Of a stretch of DNA of 17,449 bases, positions 1 to 5,920 are shown one piece after another. Made by a program: the position numbers and the translations under genes. The notes beneath the pieces are model-generated. The model ran no database searches. It saw only the letters and a list, made by a program, of their open reading frames with translations, and was not told where the DNA came from. The DNA comes from JANMAT01 sp031359995 (GTDB lineage Bacteria > Actinomycetota > Acidimicrobiia > Acidimicrobiales > Ilumatobacteraceae). How positions within the stretch are numbered: the stretch's first letter is position 1; each line of letters opens with the position of its first letter. The stretch covers positions 1-17,449 of the forward strand of contig JANMAT010000143.1 in assembly GCA_031359995.1 (NCBI GenBank), written 5' to 3'.

Positions 1-189
1 GGCGAGCATGGTGCAGCTCTTCACGCTCTCACCATTGACGTGCAGGGTGCACGCCCCACAAGAACTGGTATCACAACCGATGTTGGTACCCGTCAACCCG
101 AGCACCTCACGGACGTAGTGCACGAGCAACGTGCGCGGTTCAACATCATGGGTGCTGGCCACCCCGTTGACCGTGACAGAGACCTGCAT
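1..189 (-). CDS. [2Fe-2S]-binding small subunit, CO dehydrogenase/xanthine oxidase family (partial)
   Basis: The first 63 residues are present; the gene runs off the left edge. The N-terminus reads as a plant-type ferredoxin fold (MQVSVTVNGV...), followed by the cluster-binding pattern C39-x4-C44-x2-C47 within GCDTSSCGACTLHVNG, and a fourth Cys at 59. This is the N-terminal [2Fe-2S] domain of CoxS-type small subunits, which pass electrons between the molybdenum site of the large subunit and the FAD of the medium subunit. The start is well supported: on the minus strand GGGGGAAGG lies a few bases before the ATG. The partner subunits, and therefore the substrate (CO, a purine, an aldehyde or another carbon compound), lie outside the window. 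CoxS is the closest guess from the motif, but I would not commit to CO as the substrate. Confidence 0.9.
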   Translation of the reverse strand, partial: MQVSVTVNGVASTHDVEPRTLLVHYVREVLGLTGTNIGCDTSSCGACTLHVNGESVKSCTMLA

Positions 190-295
190 GGACCTTCCCC
201 CTCGTCGACGTCGGGTCGCACTTTAGGCAGTTCGGCGGGGGGTCGTCGCAACTCGGGCGACTCCGGCCCCTCCGACGGGGTTGTCGGGGCATGGT

Positions 296-559
296 TCAGC
301 CGAGGCCCGGGAGGGTCCGCAGCTCGTTCAGGGTGCGGGCCAGATCGTCGAGGGCGAGCGGGTCGCCGGCCTGCAGGGCGGCCACGGTCGCCGGTGGCAG
401 GCCGCTGGCGGCGAGCACGGCCGACCAGTCGGCCCCGGGTCGGTCGAGCACCTTGGTCAACGCGCGGCGGACGGCCTCGACCGGCGCGGCGTCGTAGGTC
501 GCCAGGAGCTGCTCCACGTCGCGCTTGCCGAGGCGGGCCACGCCCGAGCATGACCGCAT
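296..559 (-). CDS. small hypothetical protein upstream of the [2Fe-2S] subunit gene
   Basis: An 87-residue protein that I do not recognise. Its composition is that of a real soluble protein (balanced Leu/Ala/Asp/Glu/Arg, for example VEQLLATYDAAPVEAVRRAL), whereas the overlapping frames give Arg/Pro/Gly-rich nonsense. It looks largely helical, with no membrane segment, no signal peptide and no metal-binding cluster. The stop lies 106 bases before the CoxS-like start on the same strand, so co-transcription is likely. The start is uncertain: ATG at 559 has no clear Shine-Dalgarno, and GTG at codon 7 (position 541) is an alternative. A palindromic operator-like site lies about 20 bases upstream of the ATG. 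A role linked to the molybdenum hydroxylase is only inferred from position. Confidence 0.6.
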   Translation of the reverse strand: MRSCSGVARLGKRDVEQLLATYDAAPVEAVRRALTKVLDRPGADWSAVLAASGLPPATVAALQAGDPLALDDLARTLNELRTLPGLG

Positions 560-579
560 GGCACGGGTCCGTCCATTTG

Positions 580-595
580 GCTACTGGTCAGTAAC
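580..595. promoter_or_regulatory. operator-like inverted repeat upstream of the minus-strand operon
   Basis: The sequence GCTACTGGTCAGTAAC contains the exact inverted repeat TACTG-GT-CAGTA (582-593). The outer bases extend the symmetry to 6 of 7 on each side. Size and symmetry are typical of TetR-family operators, and the site sits just upstream of the minus-strand gene starting at 559, where a repressor would cover the promoter. No regulator gene is present in the window. It could also affect the csp promoter further right. Inference from symmetry and position only. Confidence 0.45.
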
Positions 596-623
596 CCCTG
601 GTCGCGGGGCATGAACCCCTAGT
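593..623 (+). repeat. paired 10-bp direct repeats upstream of the csp promoter
   Basis: AACCCCTGGT (593-602) and AACCCCTAGT (614-623) match at 9 of 10 positions. They start exactly 21 bp apart, which is two turns of the DNA helix. The second copy overlaps the place where the -35 element of the csp promoter (-10 at 643-648) would lie. Same-face spacing is what tandem activator or response-regulator sites show, but no factor can be named. Confidence 0.4.
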
Positions 624-640
624 GGACGGGTGAGAGCGCT

Positions 641-648
641 GCTACCGT
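641..648 (+). promoter_or_regulatory. candidate -10 region for the cold-shock gene
   Basis: TACCGT at 643-648 fits the actinobacterial TANNNT -10 pattern and is preceded by TGC, giving an extended -10. Transcription would start near 655, leaving a leader of about 70 nt before the csp start codon. The -35 region is poor. Long leaders are common for cold-shock genes. Confidence 0.4.
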
Positions 649-724
649 GTGCGACCGCAGTGGGTGGGTGCAGTGCCGACCCAGCAGAGAGCCTCGACGG
701 GGGCGGAAAGGGTTCGGTACGGCG

Positions 725-925
725 ATGGCCTCCGGCACCGTGAAGTGGTTCAACAACGAGAAGGGATACGGCTTCATCGCCCGCGATGAGGGCGCGGACG
801 TGTTCGTGCACCACAGCGCGATCCAGATGAACGGGTACCGCTCGCTCGTCGAAGGGCAGCGCGTGGAGTTCGAGGTCGTGGCGGGCGACAAGGGCGACCA
901 GGCCCGCAACGTGCAGGCTCTCTGA
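725..925 (+). CDS. cold-shock protein, CspA family
   Basis: A 66-residue single cold-shock domain, the usual length for CspA-type proteins. It starts MASGTVKWFNNEKGYGFI and contains both nucleic-acid-binding motifs: RNP1 (KGYGFI, residues 13-18) and RNP2 (VFVHHS, residues 26-31). These small OB-fold proteins bind single-stranded RNA or DNA and melt mRNA secondary structure. ATG 725 is chosen because the family N-terminus begins there; the longer upstream reading frame would add 26 unrelated residues. A purine-rich GGAAAGGG (706-713) serves as a rather distant ribosome binding site. The next gene downstream is a DEAD-box RNA helicase, which makes functional sense as a cold/RNA-remodelling pair, although a hairpin and a separate candidate promoter lie between them. 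Confidence 0.95.
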   Translation: MASGTVKWFNNEKGYGFIARDEGADVFVHHSAIQMNGYRSLVEGQRVEFEVVAGDKGDQARNVQAL

Positions 926-943
926 TCCGCATCTTTCACTTCG

Positions 944-963
944 GCCCGCAGGGGGGTGCGGGC
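944..963 (+). terminator. hairpin after the cold-shock gene
   Basis: GCCCGCA (944-950) and TGCGGGC (957-963) form a perfect 7-bp GC-rich stem closed by a loop of six G. It begins 18 bases after the csp stop. There is no T-tract behind it, so it is either an actinobacterial-style terminator without a U-run or an mRNA 3'-end stabiliser. Confidence 0.55.
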
Positions 964-1000
964 GCACGGGCGCATCCGACCAGTTCGTCCCACCCCCCGA

Positions 1001-1038
1001 TACACTCGTACTGGCGGATCCCCTTCCTTTCCTCCGCC
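1001..1038 (+). promoter_or_regulatory. candidate promoter and leader hairpin of the helicase gene
   Basis: TACACT (1001-1006) matches the TANNNT -10 pattern and would start transcription near 1013. The leader that follows can pair GGCGGA (1013-1018) with TCCGCC (1033-1038) over a pyrimidine-rich loop. The eight bases GCGGATCC occur twice (1014-1021 and 1039-1046), the second copy directly before the ATG. There is no recognisable Shine-Dalgarno sequence before the helicase start. Confidence 0.35.
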
Positions 1039-1046
1039 GCGGATCC

Positions 1047-2222
1047 ATGACCACGTTTGCTTCACTCGGGGTGCCTGACGCACTCGTTGCCGCGCTCGAC
1101 GCTGACGGCATCTCGGCCCCCTTCGCCATCCAAGGCCTCACCATCGCCGACGCCCTCGCCGGGCGTGACGTCGTCGGCAAGGCCAAGACCGGTTCGGGCA
1201 AGACCCTCGCCTACGGTCTCCCCCTCCTCGCGCGGGTCGACAAGGGCGCGCCGAGCCGGCCGCGCGGGCTCGTGCTTGTGCCCACCCGTGAGCTCGCCCT
1301 GCAAGTCTCCGAAGTGCTGGCACCCTTGGCGAAGTCGGTCGGCAAGACCGTCGTCGCCGTGTATGGCGGCCAGAAGATGGAGACCCAGCTGCGCGGGCTC
1401 GAGCAGGGCGCCGACATCGTCATCGCCACGCCGGGCCGGCTGATCGACCTCGTCGATCGCGGCGCCTGCTCGCTGGCCGACATCACCATGCTCGTGCTCG
1501 ACGAGGCCGACCGCATGGTCGACATGGGCTTCCTGCCCCAGGTCGAGTGGCTGCTGCGCCACGTGCCCGAGGAGCGCCAGGTGCTGCTGTTCTCGGCCAC
1601 CCTCGACGGCGCCGTCGATCACATCGTGCGCCGTGACCTCCACGACCCCGTCCGACACGAGGTCGCCTCCGCCACCATCACCGTCGAGGAGATGGTGCAC
1701 CGCTTCCTCCTCGTCCACGAGATGGACAAGGTGAAGATGCTGGCCGCCATCGCCCGCAACCAGCCCCGCACCCTGGCGTTCGTGAAGTCCAAGCGCGGCG
1801 CCGACCAGCTCACCGCCGAGCTGCGCAAGCTCGGGGTCGAGGCCGCCGCCATCCACGGCGACCTCCAGCAGCGCCTGCGGGAGCGGGCCATCAAAGAGTT
1901 CTCCGAAGGCACCCTGAAGGTGCTGGTGGCCACCGACGTCGCGGCCCGCGGGCTCGACATCGACGAGATCGACATCGTCGTGCACTACGACCCGCCGCCC
2001 GACCCGCGCGACTACCTGCACCGCTCGGGCCGCACGGCCCGCGCCGGCGAGGCCGGCCTGGTGGTCACGCTCGTGCTGTGGAACGAGGAGCTCGAGGTGC
2101 GCCGGCTGCAACGGCGCGTCGCCCTCAACGTGCCGATCGTGCAGATGTTCTCCAACGACGTTCGCCTGGCCGATCTCACGTCGTGGGAGCCGCAGGCCCA
2201 CGAGGCCGTCGGCGCCGGCTGA
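1047..2222 (+). CDS. DEAD-box ATP-dependent RNA helicase
   Basis: A 391-residue two-domain helicase that unwinds RNA duplexes using ATP. All family motifs are present in order: Q motif (F4 and Q29), Walker A AKTGSGKT (46-53), PTREL (79-83), GG (107-108), TPGR (128-131), DEAD (152-155), SAT (183-185), the motif V region ATDVAARGLD (295-304) and HRSGRTAR (325-332). The protein stops about 60 residues after motif VI, so it is a minimal RhlE-like core without the basic C-terminal extension seen in larger RhlE or DeaD proteins. The start at ATG 1047 places the Q motif correctly, although no Shine-Dalgarno is visible. It follows the cold-shock gene and converges on the next minus-strand gene with a 10-base gap. 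Likely roles are ribosome assembly or mRNA unwinding at low temperature (inference). Confidence 0.93.
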   Translation: MTTFASLGVPDALVAALDADGISAPFAIQGLTIADALAGRDVVGKAKTGSGKTLAYGLPLLARVDKGAPSRPRGLVLVPTRELALQVSEVLAPLAKSVGKTVVAVYGGQKMETQLRGLEQGADIVIATPGRLIDLVDRGACSLADITMLVLDEADRMVDMGFLPQVEWLLRHVPEERQVLLFSATLDGAVDHIVRRDLHDPVRHEVASATITVEEMVHRFLLVHEMDKVKMLAAIARNQPRTLAFVKSKRGADQLTAELRKLGVEAAAIHGDLQQRLRERAIKEFSEGTLKVLVATDVAARGLDIDEIDIVVHYDPPPDPRDYLHRSGRTARAGEAGLVVTLVLWNEELEVRRLQRRVALNVPIVQMFSNDVRLADLTSWEPQAHEAVGAG

Positions 2223-2232
2223 CCGCGCTGGC

Positions 2233-2682
2233 TCAGGGCGAGTCGCCCACGCTGATCGCGAGCTGCGGCCCGCCGAGGCCCCGGTTGGCGACGTTGGTGA
2301 CGGCGAGGTAGCGCGCCTTCGTGTCGGTGATGACCCCGTCGCTCCCCACGATGACCGTTGCGTTCGTGCGATCGGTGGCGGCCTGCGCCACGCCGGCGAG
2401 GCATGCCGCCGACTCGAAGGCGAGCCGGGCGCCCTGGGCCGTTCCGGCCAACAGGTCCGACACGCGTCCGAAGTAGGCATTGGCGGCCCGGCACGCCGCG
2501 TCGTAGTCGTCGGGACCCATCGGTGGGGAGGCGAACTCGACCCACGCGTCGGTGTAGCGCGACATGTCGCCGGTGAAGCCGACCTCGACATCACCGACGC
2601 GCTGGCGGCGCCGGGTGGTGACGAACACCATGACCGCGCCCGCGACGGCGAGCACGACCACCGCCCGCAGGTTTCGTCTCAT
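2233..2682 (-). CDS. hypothetical membrane-anchored protein
   Basis: A 149-residue protein that I do not recognise. A hydrophobic segment at residues 6-22 is flanked by MRRN in front and RRRQR behind, giving either a signal anchor or an uncleaved N-terminal helix. The rest is a soluble alpha/beta-like domain with two cysteines (about 64 and 94) and a strand-rich end (ATVIVGSDGVITDTKARYLA). The gene begins 12 bases after the stop of the M48 protease on the same strand, so the two are probably one operon. The helicase gene ends 10 bases away in the opposite direction. Function unknown; a partner of the protease is a guess from position. Confidence 0.75.
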   Translation of the reverse strand: MRRNLRAVVVLAVAGAVMVFVTTRRRQRVGDVEVGFTGDMSRYTDAWVEFASPPMGPDDYDAACRAANAYFGRVSDLLAGTAQGARLAFESAACLAGVAQAATDRTNATVIVGSDGVITDTKARYLAVTNVANRGLGGPQLAISVGDSP

Positions 2683-2694
2683 GCCGGCCGCATG

Positions 2695-4137
2695 CTACGC
2701 CGATGTCAGACGGGGCCGTCCGGCCCGCAGGGCTTCCACGAGCGGACCGATCGACTCCTCGTCGAGGGCGGCCAACGCCAGGGCGAGGGCGTCGTCGTAG
2801 GTCTCGGCCGGGGAGATCAGCACCGACGTGCCCGGGAGGGGGCCCAGCCACCCACGGTCGCCCAGCTCCACCGCGAACGACACGGCCAACCGCACGAGCA
2901 GGGCCACGAGCCCGGCCGACTCGTTGGGCACGTGTCCGGGAGCGGTGCGGCGGGCCACGGCCTCGGCCAGCGACGGGATGCGACGGCCGAGGCGGCCGGT
3001 GCGCAACAGGGCCAGGCGTACGCGCGTGGCGCCCTGGCGCCAGGCGTTGATCGCCTCGCCGCTCTCGTCGGCCCGGGCCGGCGGCAGAGCCACGTGGCGC
3101 CCGAGCACGGCCGCGGCCAGCAGCTCCTCGGCCGCCTCGACCGACTGCAGGTGGACGTCTTCGGGCGGCTCGTGGCCCCGGCCCGACGGATGTCGGGCCA
3201 CGGCGCGCTGCAGCTCGGCCGGTGCCGGCGTGCGCTCGTCGTCGAGGGGATGGTCGTCGAGGTGGCTCTCGGGGTCGGCGTCGTGCCAACCGGCGATGCG
3301 GTCGAGCACGCGGTCGTCCACATGGGCGGCCCACCGCGTGAACCCGTCGAGGATCGAGGCGGGCCGCACCCCGCCCACGAGGGCCGGTTCGACCACGAAA
3401 CCGCGGTACAGGGCCAGCGCGGCGTCGGCCCGGTCGGCGGCCCGCAAGGCCTCGGCCAACGTGGACGCGCCCACCACGGCCACGGCGGCGCGGTCGGCGT
3501 CGGTCTCCAACGCACGGGCCAGGTGCTGGGTGTCGAACAGGAAGCGGGCGGCCATGCCGCCCGTGAACGAGGTGCCGGGCCGGCGCCGCATCGACAACTG
3601 GGCCACGACGCGCTGGCGTGCGGTGACCAGTCGCTCCACGAGTCCGGCGTCGCCGAAGCCGCTGCGGTGATCGAGTTGCATGGCGTGGGCCAGTTCGTGA
3701 GCGATGACCGCCTCGAGCGTGGGCTGGTCGAGGGTGACCAGCAGGGGCACGCCGAGGCGCAACTCGGTGCGGCGGGTGCGCCCGGTGTGGCGGAAGCTGG
3801 CGTTGGGGCTGGCATCGATGGCCAGGCGGTGGGGGAGCGGCGCACCCAAGGCGTCGGCGATGGACGCCACCAGGGCCCACAGGCCGGGCTCGTCGTGGCG
3901 GCTCACGTGGCGGCCGTTGTCGCGGCGCCACAGGAGCGGCAGCGCGAGGTACGCCAGGGGTAGCACGAGCGGCCAGGGGTGGTGCACCAGCAGGGCCAGG
4001 GCCACGCCGGCGGCCACGGCCACGACCGGCTGGAGCAGGGACGGCACGAGAGCCAGGGGGCCACCGAACCGCAGCAGGTAGAGCCGGGCCTGGGCGCGCG
4101 ACAGCGTGGTGCCGTCGAGCGCGCCCGTACTCGTCAT
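2695..4137 (-). CDS. M48-family membrane zinc metalloprotease
   Basis: A 480-residue protein. Hydrophobic segments at about residues 25-51 and 55-70 suggest two membrane helices near the N-terminus. The catalytic motif is HELAH (H147, E148, H151). A downstream ETDAD (211-215) supplies the third zinc ligand in the ExxxD arrangement typical of M48 (HtpX/Ste24-like) peptidases. The C-terminal 250 residues are soluble, Ala/Asp/Arg-rich and not recognised; a further hydrophobic stretch lies near residues 403-413. The ATG start is supported by GGAGG (4144-4148, minus strand) six bases upstream, and TACGCT (4190-4185, minus strand) is a possible -10. The length exceeds HtpX (about 290), so this is an M48 relative with an extra domain rather than HtpX itself. 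It probably acts in membrane-protein quality control; the substrate is unknown. Confidence 0.88.
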   Translation of the reverse strand: MTSTGALDGTTLSRAQARLYLLRFGGPLALVPSLLQPVVAVAAGVALALLVHHPWPLVLPLAYLALPLLWRRDNGRHVSRHDEPGLWALVASIADALGAPLPHRLAIDASPNASFRHTGRTRRTELRLGVPLLVTLDQPTLEAVIAHELAHAMQLDHRSGFGDAGLVERLVTARQRVVAQLSMRRRPGTSFTGGMAARFLFDTQHLARALETDADRAAVAVVGASTLAEALRAADRADAALALYRGFVVEPALVGGVRPASILDGFTRWAAHVDDRVLDRIAGWHDADPESHLDDHPLDDERTPAPAELQRAVARHPSGRGHEPPEDVHLQSVEAAEELLAAAVLGRHVALPPARADESGEAINAWRQGATRVRLALLRTGRLGRRIPSLAEAVARRTAPGHVPNESAGLVALLVRLAVSFAVELGDRGWLGPLPGTSVLISPAETYDDALALALAALDEESIGPLVEALRAGRPRLTSA

Positions 4138-4250
4138 GAGCGGCCTCCGCTTGTCCTGACCGGGGTGGCCATGAGGATCGACCCAGCGTAGATGGCCGGC
4201 TGCTGTTCCGTGGCCCTCGTTCCACCGTCGTGGCCGGGCCGGTGGCCAGG

Positions 4251-4679
4251 TCAGTGGGGGCGCGGCACGATCGGGTCGACCGAAGCGGCGATGCGCGCCA
4301 GGGCCGTGTGCAGGACCTTTGCCTCGCGCTCGCTCAGCTGGTCGTGCAGGTGGCGCTCCAGGGCCTCGACGATGGCATCGAGCTTGGCCAACCGTCGCCG
4401 CCCCGGCGGGGTCGGGTGGATGCGAAGTATCCGCCGGTCGGTCGGGTCGCGACGGCGCTCCACGAGGCCGAGCGTCTCGAGGCGGTCGAGGTGGTGCGAC
4501 ATCGTGGGCCGTTCCACGCCCACCTGGTCGGCGAGGCCTCGCTGCGACAGGCCGGGTTGGGTGGCGACGACGTGCAGGATGAGGAACTCCGGGAGGCTCG
4601 CGCCGTGCTCGGCCATCTGCACCTCGAGCTGGTGGCGCAGCGCGGCAGCGGTACGGCCCACCAGGTGGCTCAAACGCAT
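4251..4679 (-). CDS. MarR-family transcriptional regulator
   Basis: A 142-residue winged-helix regulator of normal MarR length. The recognition helix region is around VERPTMSHHLDRLETLGLV (residues 55-73) and the wing carries the signature DPTDRR (78-83). Helices at both ends would form the dimer interface. The start is set at ATG 4679 because GAGGGG (4689-4694, minus strand) lies nine bases upstream. ATG 4685 is too close to that site, and the longer frame from 4736 would overlap the operator palindrome. The gene is divergent from the ABC exporter operon, with two palindromic sites between. MarR proteins usually repress themselves and the neighbouring gene until a small molecule binds, so this one most likely controls the exporter. 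The ligand is unknown. Confidence 0.9.
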   Translation of the reverse strand: MRLSHLVGRTAAALRHQLEVQMAEHGASLPEFLILHVVATQPGLSQRGLADQVGVERPTMSHHLDRLETLGLVERRRDPTDRRILRIHPTPPGRRRLAKLDAIVEALERHLHDQLSEREAKVLHTALARIAASVDPIVPRPH

Positions 4680-4709
4680 GGTCATGTGCCCCTCATCGTG
4701 ACATCGCAA

Positions 4710-4722
4710 ACCGTTCGACGGT
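4710..4722. promoter_or_regulatory. second MarR-type operator candidate
   Basis: ACCGT-TCG-ACGGT is an exact inverted repeat. It shares GTTCGA (4713-4718) with the large palindrome to its right (4743-4748), 30 bp away. A further GACATCG (4700-4706) repeats the left arm of that palindrome. The site lies between the MarR start codon and the main palindrome, where it could give autoregulation. Confidence 0.45.
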
Positions 4723-4731
4723 GAATCGGAA

Positions 4732-4752
4732 GACATCGAACAGTTCGATGTC
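4732..4752. promoter_or_regulatory. 21-bp perfect palindrome, likely MarR operator
   Basis: The two 10-base arms GACATCGAAC and GTTCGATGTC are exact reverse complements around a single central A. The site lies in the 119-base region between the MarR gene and the divergent ABC exporter genes. Length and position match MarR-family operators. That this particular MarR binds it is inferred. Confidence 0.7.
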
Positions 4753-4798
4753 GTACGAGTAGCCCGCGGCGCACGTCCTGCTGCACACTGACTGCGCC

Positions 4799-5920
4799 AT
4801 GTTCCTCGCGCTCAAAGAGATGAGACGGGCGCCGGTGCGCTTCGGTCTGCTGATGGCCGCCATCGCCCTGCTCGCCTTCCTCATCCTGTTCCAGTACACG
4901 CTCCAGAACGGGCTCATCACCGCGTTCGTCGGGGCGATCCGCAACCAGAGCGCACCCGTGCTCGTCTACTCGGTGGACGGTCAGCGCACGCTGCAGGGGA
5001 GCGTGATCACGCCCGCCATGCAGGCCACCGTGGCCGGCGTGTCCGGTGTCGGTCGCAGCGGCCGCATCGGGCAGAGCACGTTCACCGTGACGGCCAAGGG
5101 CAAGCTCACCGACGCCACCGTCTTCGGGTACGACGCCGAGGGTCTCGGCAGCCCGACCACCCTGGCCGCCGGCCGCCTCGCCGCCGCCCCCGGCGAGGTC
5201 GTGGCCAGTTCCGCCGACGCCGGCGACGGCTTCGCGGTGGGCGACACCTTGCGGGTCGAGCCGGGCGGCTACCAGCTCACGGTCGTCGGCCAGGCCGACG
5301 ACATCCAGCTGAACGTGGCCCCCACCCTGTTCGGATCGTTCGACACGTACGCCGCGTCCCTGGCTGCCCGCAACCCCGATGCGCTGGCGCCCCTGCCCAG
5401 TGCGCTGGCGGTGGAGCCGGCCCCCGGCGTCAGCGCCGGCGAGGTCGCCGCCGCCATCACCGCGGCCAGCGACGACATCGAGGCCTTCACCAAGGCCGAT
5501 GCCGCCGACAAGACCCCGGGGGTCAGCCAGGTGCGCAGTTCGTTCCTCGTCATCTTCCTGCTCTACGGCCTGGTGGTGCCCCTGCTCACGGGCTTGTTCT
5601 TCCTGATCATCACGTTCCAGAAGGCGGGCGCCCTCACGTTGCTGCGGGCCGTGGGCGCCCCGGCCGGTCGCCTGGTGCGCTCGCTGTTGGTGCAGGTGCT
5701 CATCGTGATGCTGGTCGGCGTCGGCGCGGGCGTCGCCCTGTACGCGCCGATCGCCACGCGCCGCCTGGGTGGCATCCCGCTGCGGTTCGAGACAGGCGCG
5801 GTCGTGTTCTGGACGGTGCTGCTCGTGGGCTTCGGCGTCGTGTCGAGTCTCGTGTCGGCCCGCCGGGTGCTGCGCATCGACCCGATCGCGGCCACGACCG
5901 GGGCGGGGGTGAGCGCATGA
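4799..5920 (+). CDS. ABC exporter permease, FtsX-like (first of two)
   Basis: A 373-residue permease with the FtsX/MacB-type layout: one N-terminal membrane helix (about 13-35), a large extracytoplasmic domain (about 40-245), and three C-terminal helices (about 249-273, 297-318, 337-354). It ends with the RRVLRIDP motif common to these permeases. The N-terminal MFLALKEMRRAPVRF is the usual cytoplasmic lead-in. No Shine-Dalgarno is visible before ATG 4799. CACACT at 4784-4789 is a weak -10, which would give a leaderless transcript. It overlaps the next permease gene by ATGA. The operon lacks a membrane-fusion (HlyD/MacA-like) gene, as expected for a single-membrane cell. Probable role: export or membrane extraction of a hydrophobic or toxic compound under MarR control; substrate unknown. 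Confidence 0.88.
   Translation: MFLALKEMRRAPVRFGLLMAAIALLAFLILFQYTLQNGLITAFVGAIRNQSAPVLVYSVDGQRTLQGSVITPAMQATVAGVSGVGRSGRIGQSTFTVTAKGKLTDATVFGYDAEGLGSPTTLAAGRLAAAPGEVVASSADAGDGFAVGDTLRVEPGGYQLTVVGQADDIQLNVAPTLFGSFDTYAASLAARNPDALAPLPSALAVEPAPGVSAGEVAAAITAASDDIEAFTKADAADKTPGVSQVRSSFLVIFLLYGLVVPLLTGLFFLIITFQKAGALTLLRAVGAPAGRLVRSLLVQVLIVMLVGVGAGVALYAPIATRRLGGIPLRFETGAVVFWTVLLVGFGVVSSLVSARRVLRIDPIAATTGAGVSA

Noticed and set aside
1062..2594. A 510-codon open frame antisense to the DEAD-box helicase, and similar long frames opposite other genes (9626-11671, 13435-15591, 2591-4225).
   Set aside because: They are shadows caused by high GC content. Their products are Arg/Ala/Gly/His-rich and cross several real genes and the riboswitch, while the opposite strands carry complete motif sets.
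4680..4736. A longer MarR start at 4736.
   Set aside because: It would put coding sequence across the operator palindromes and has no ribosome binding site; GAGGGG points to ATG 4679.
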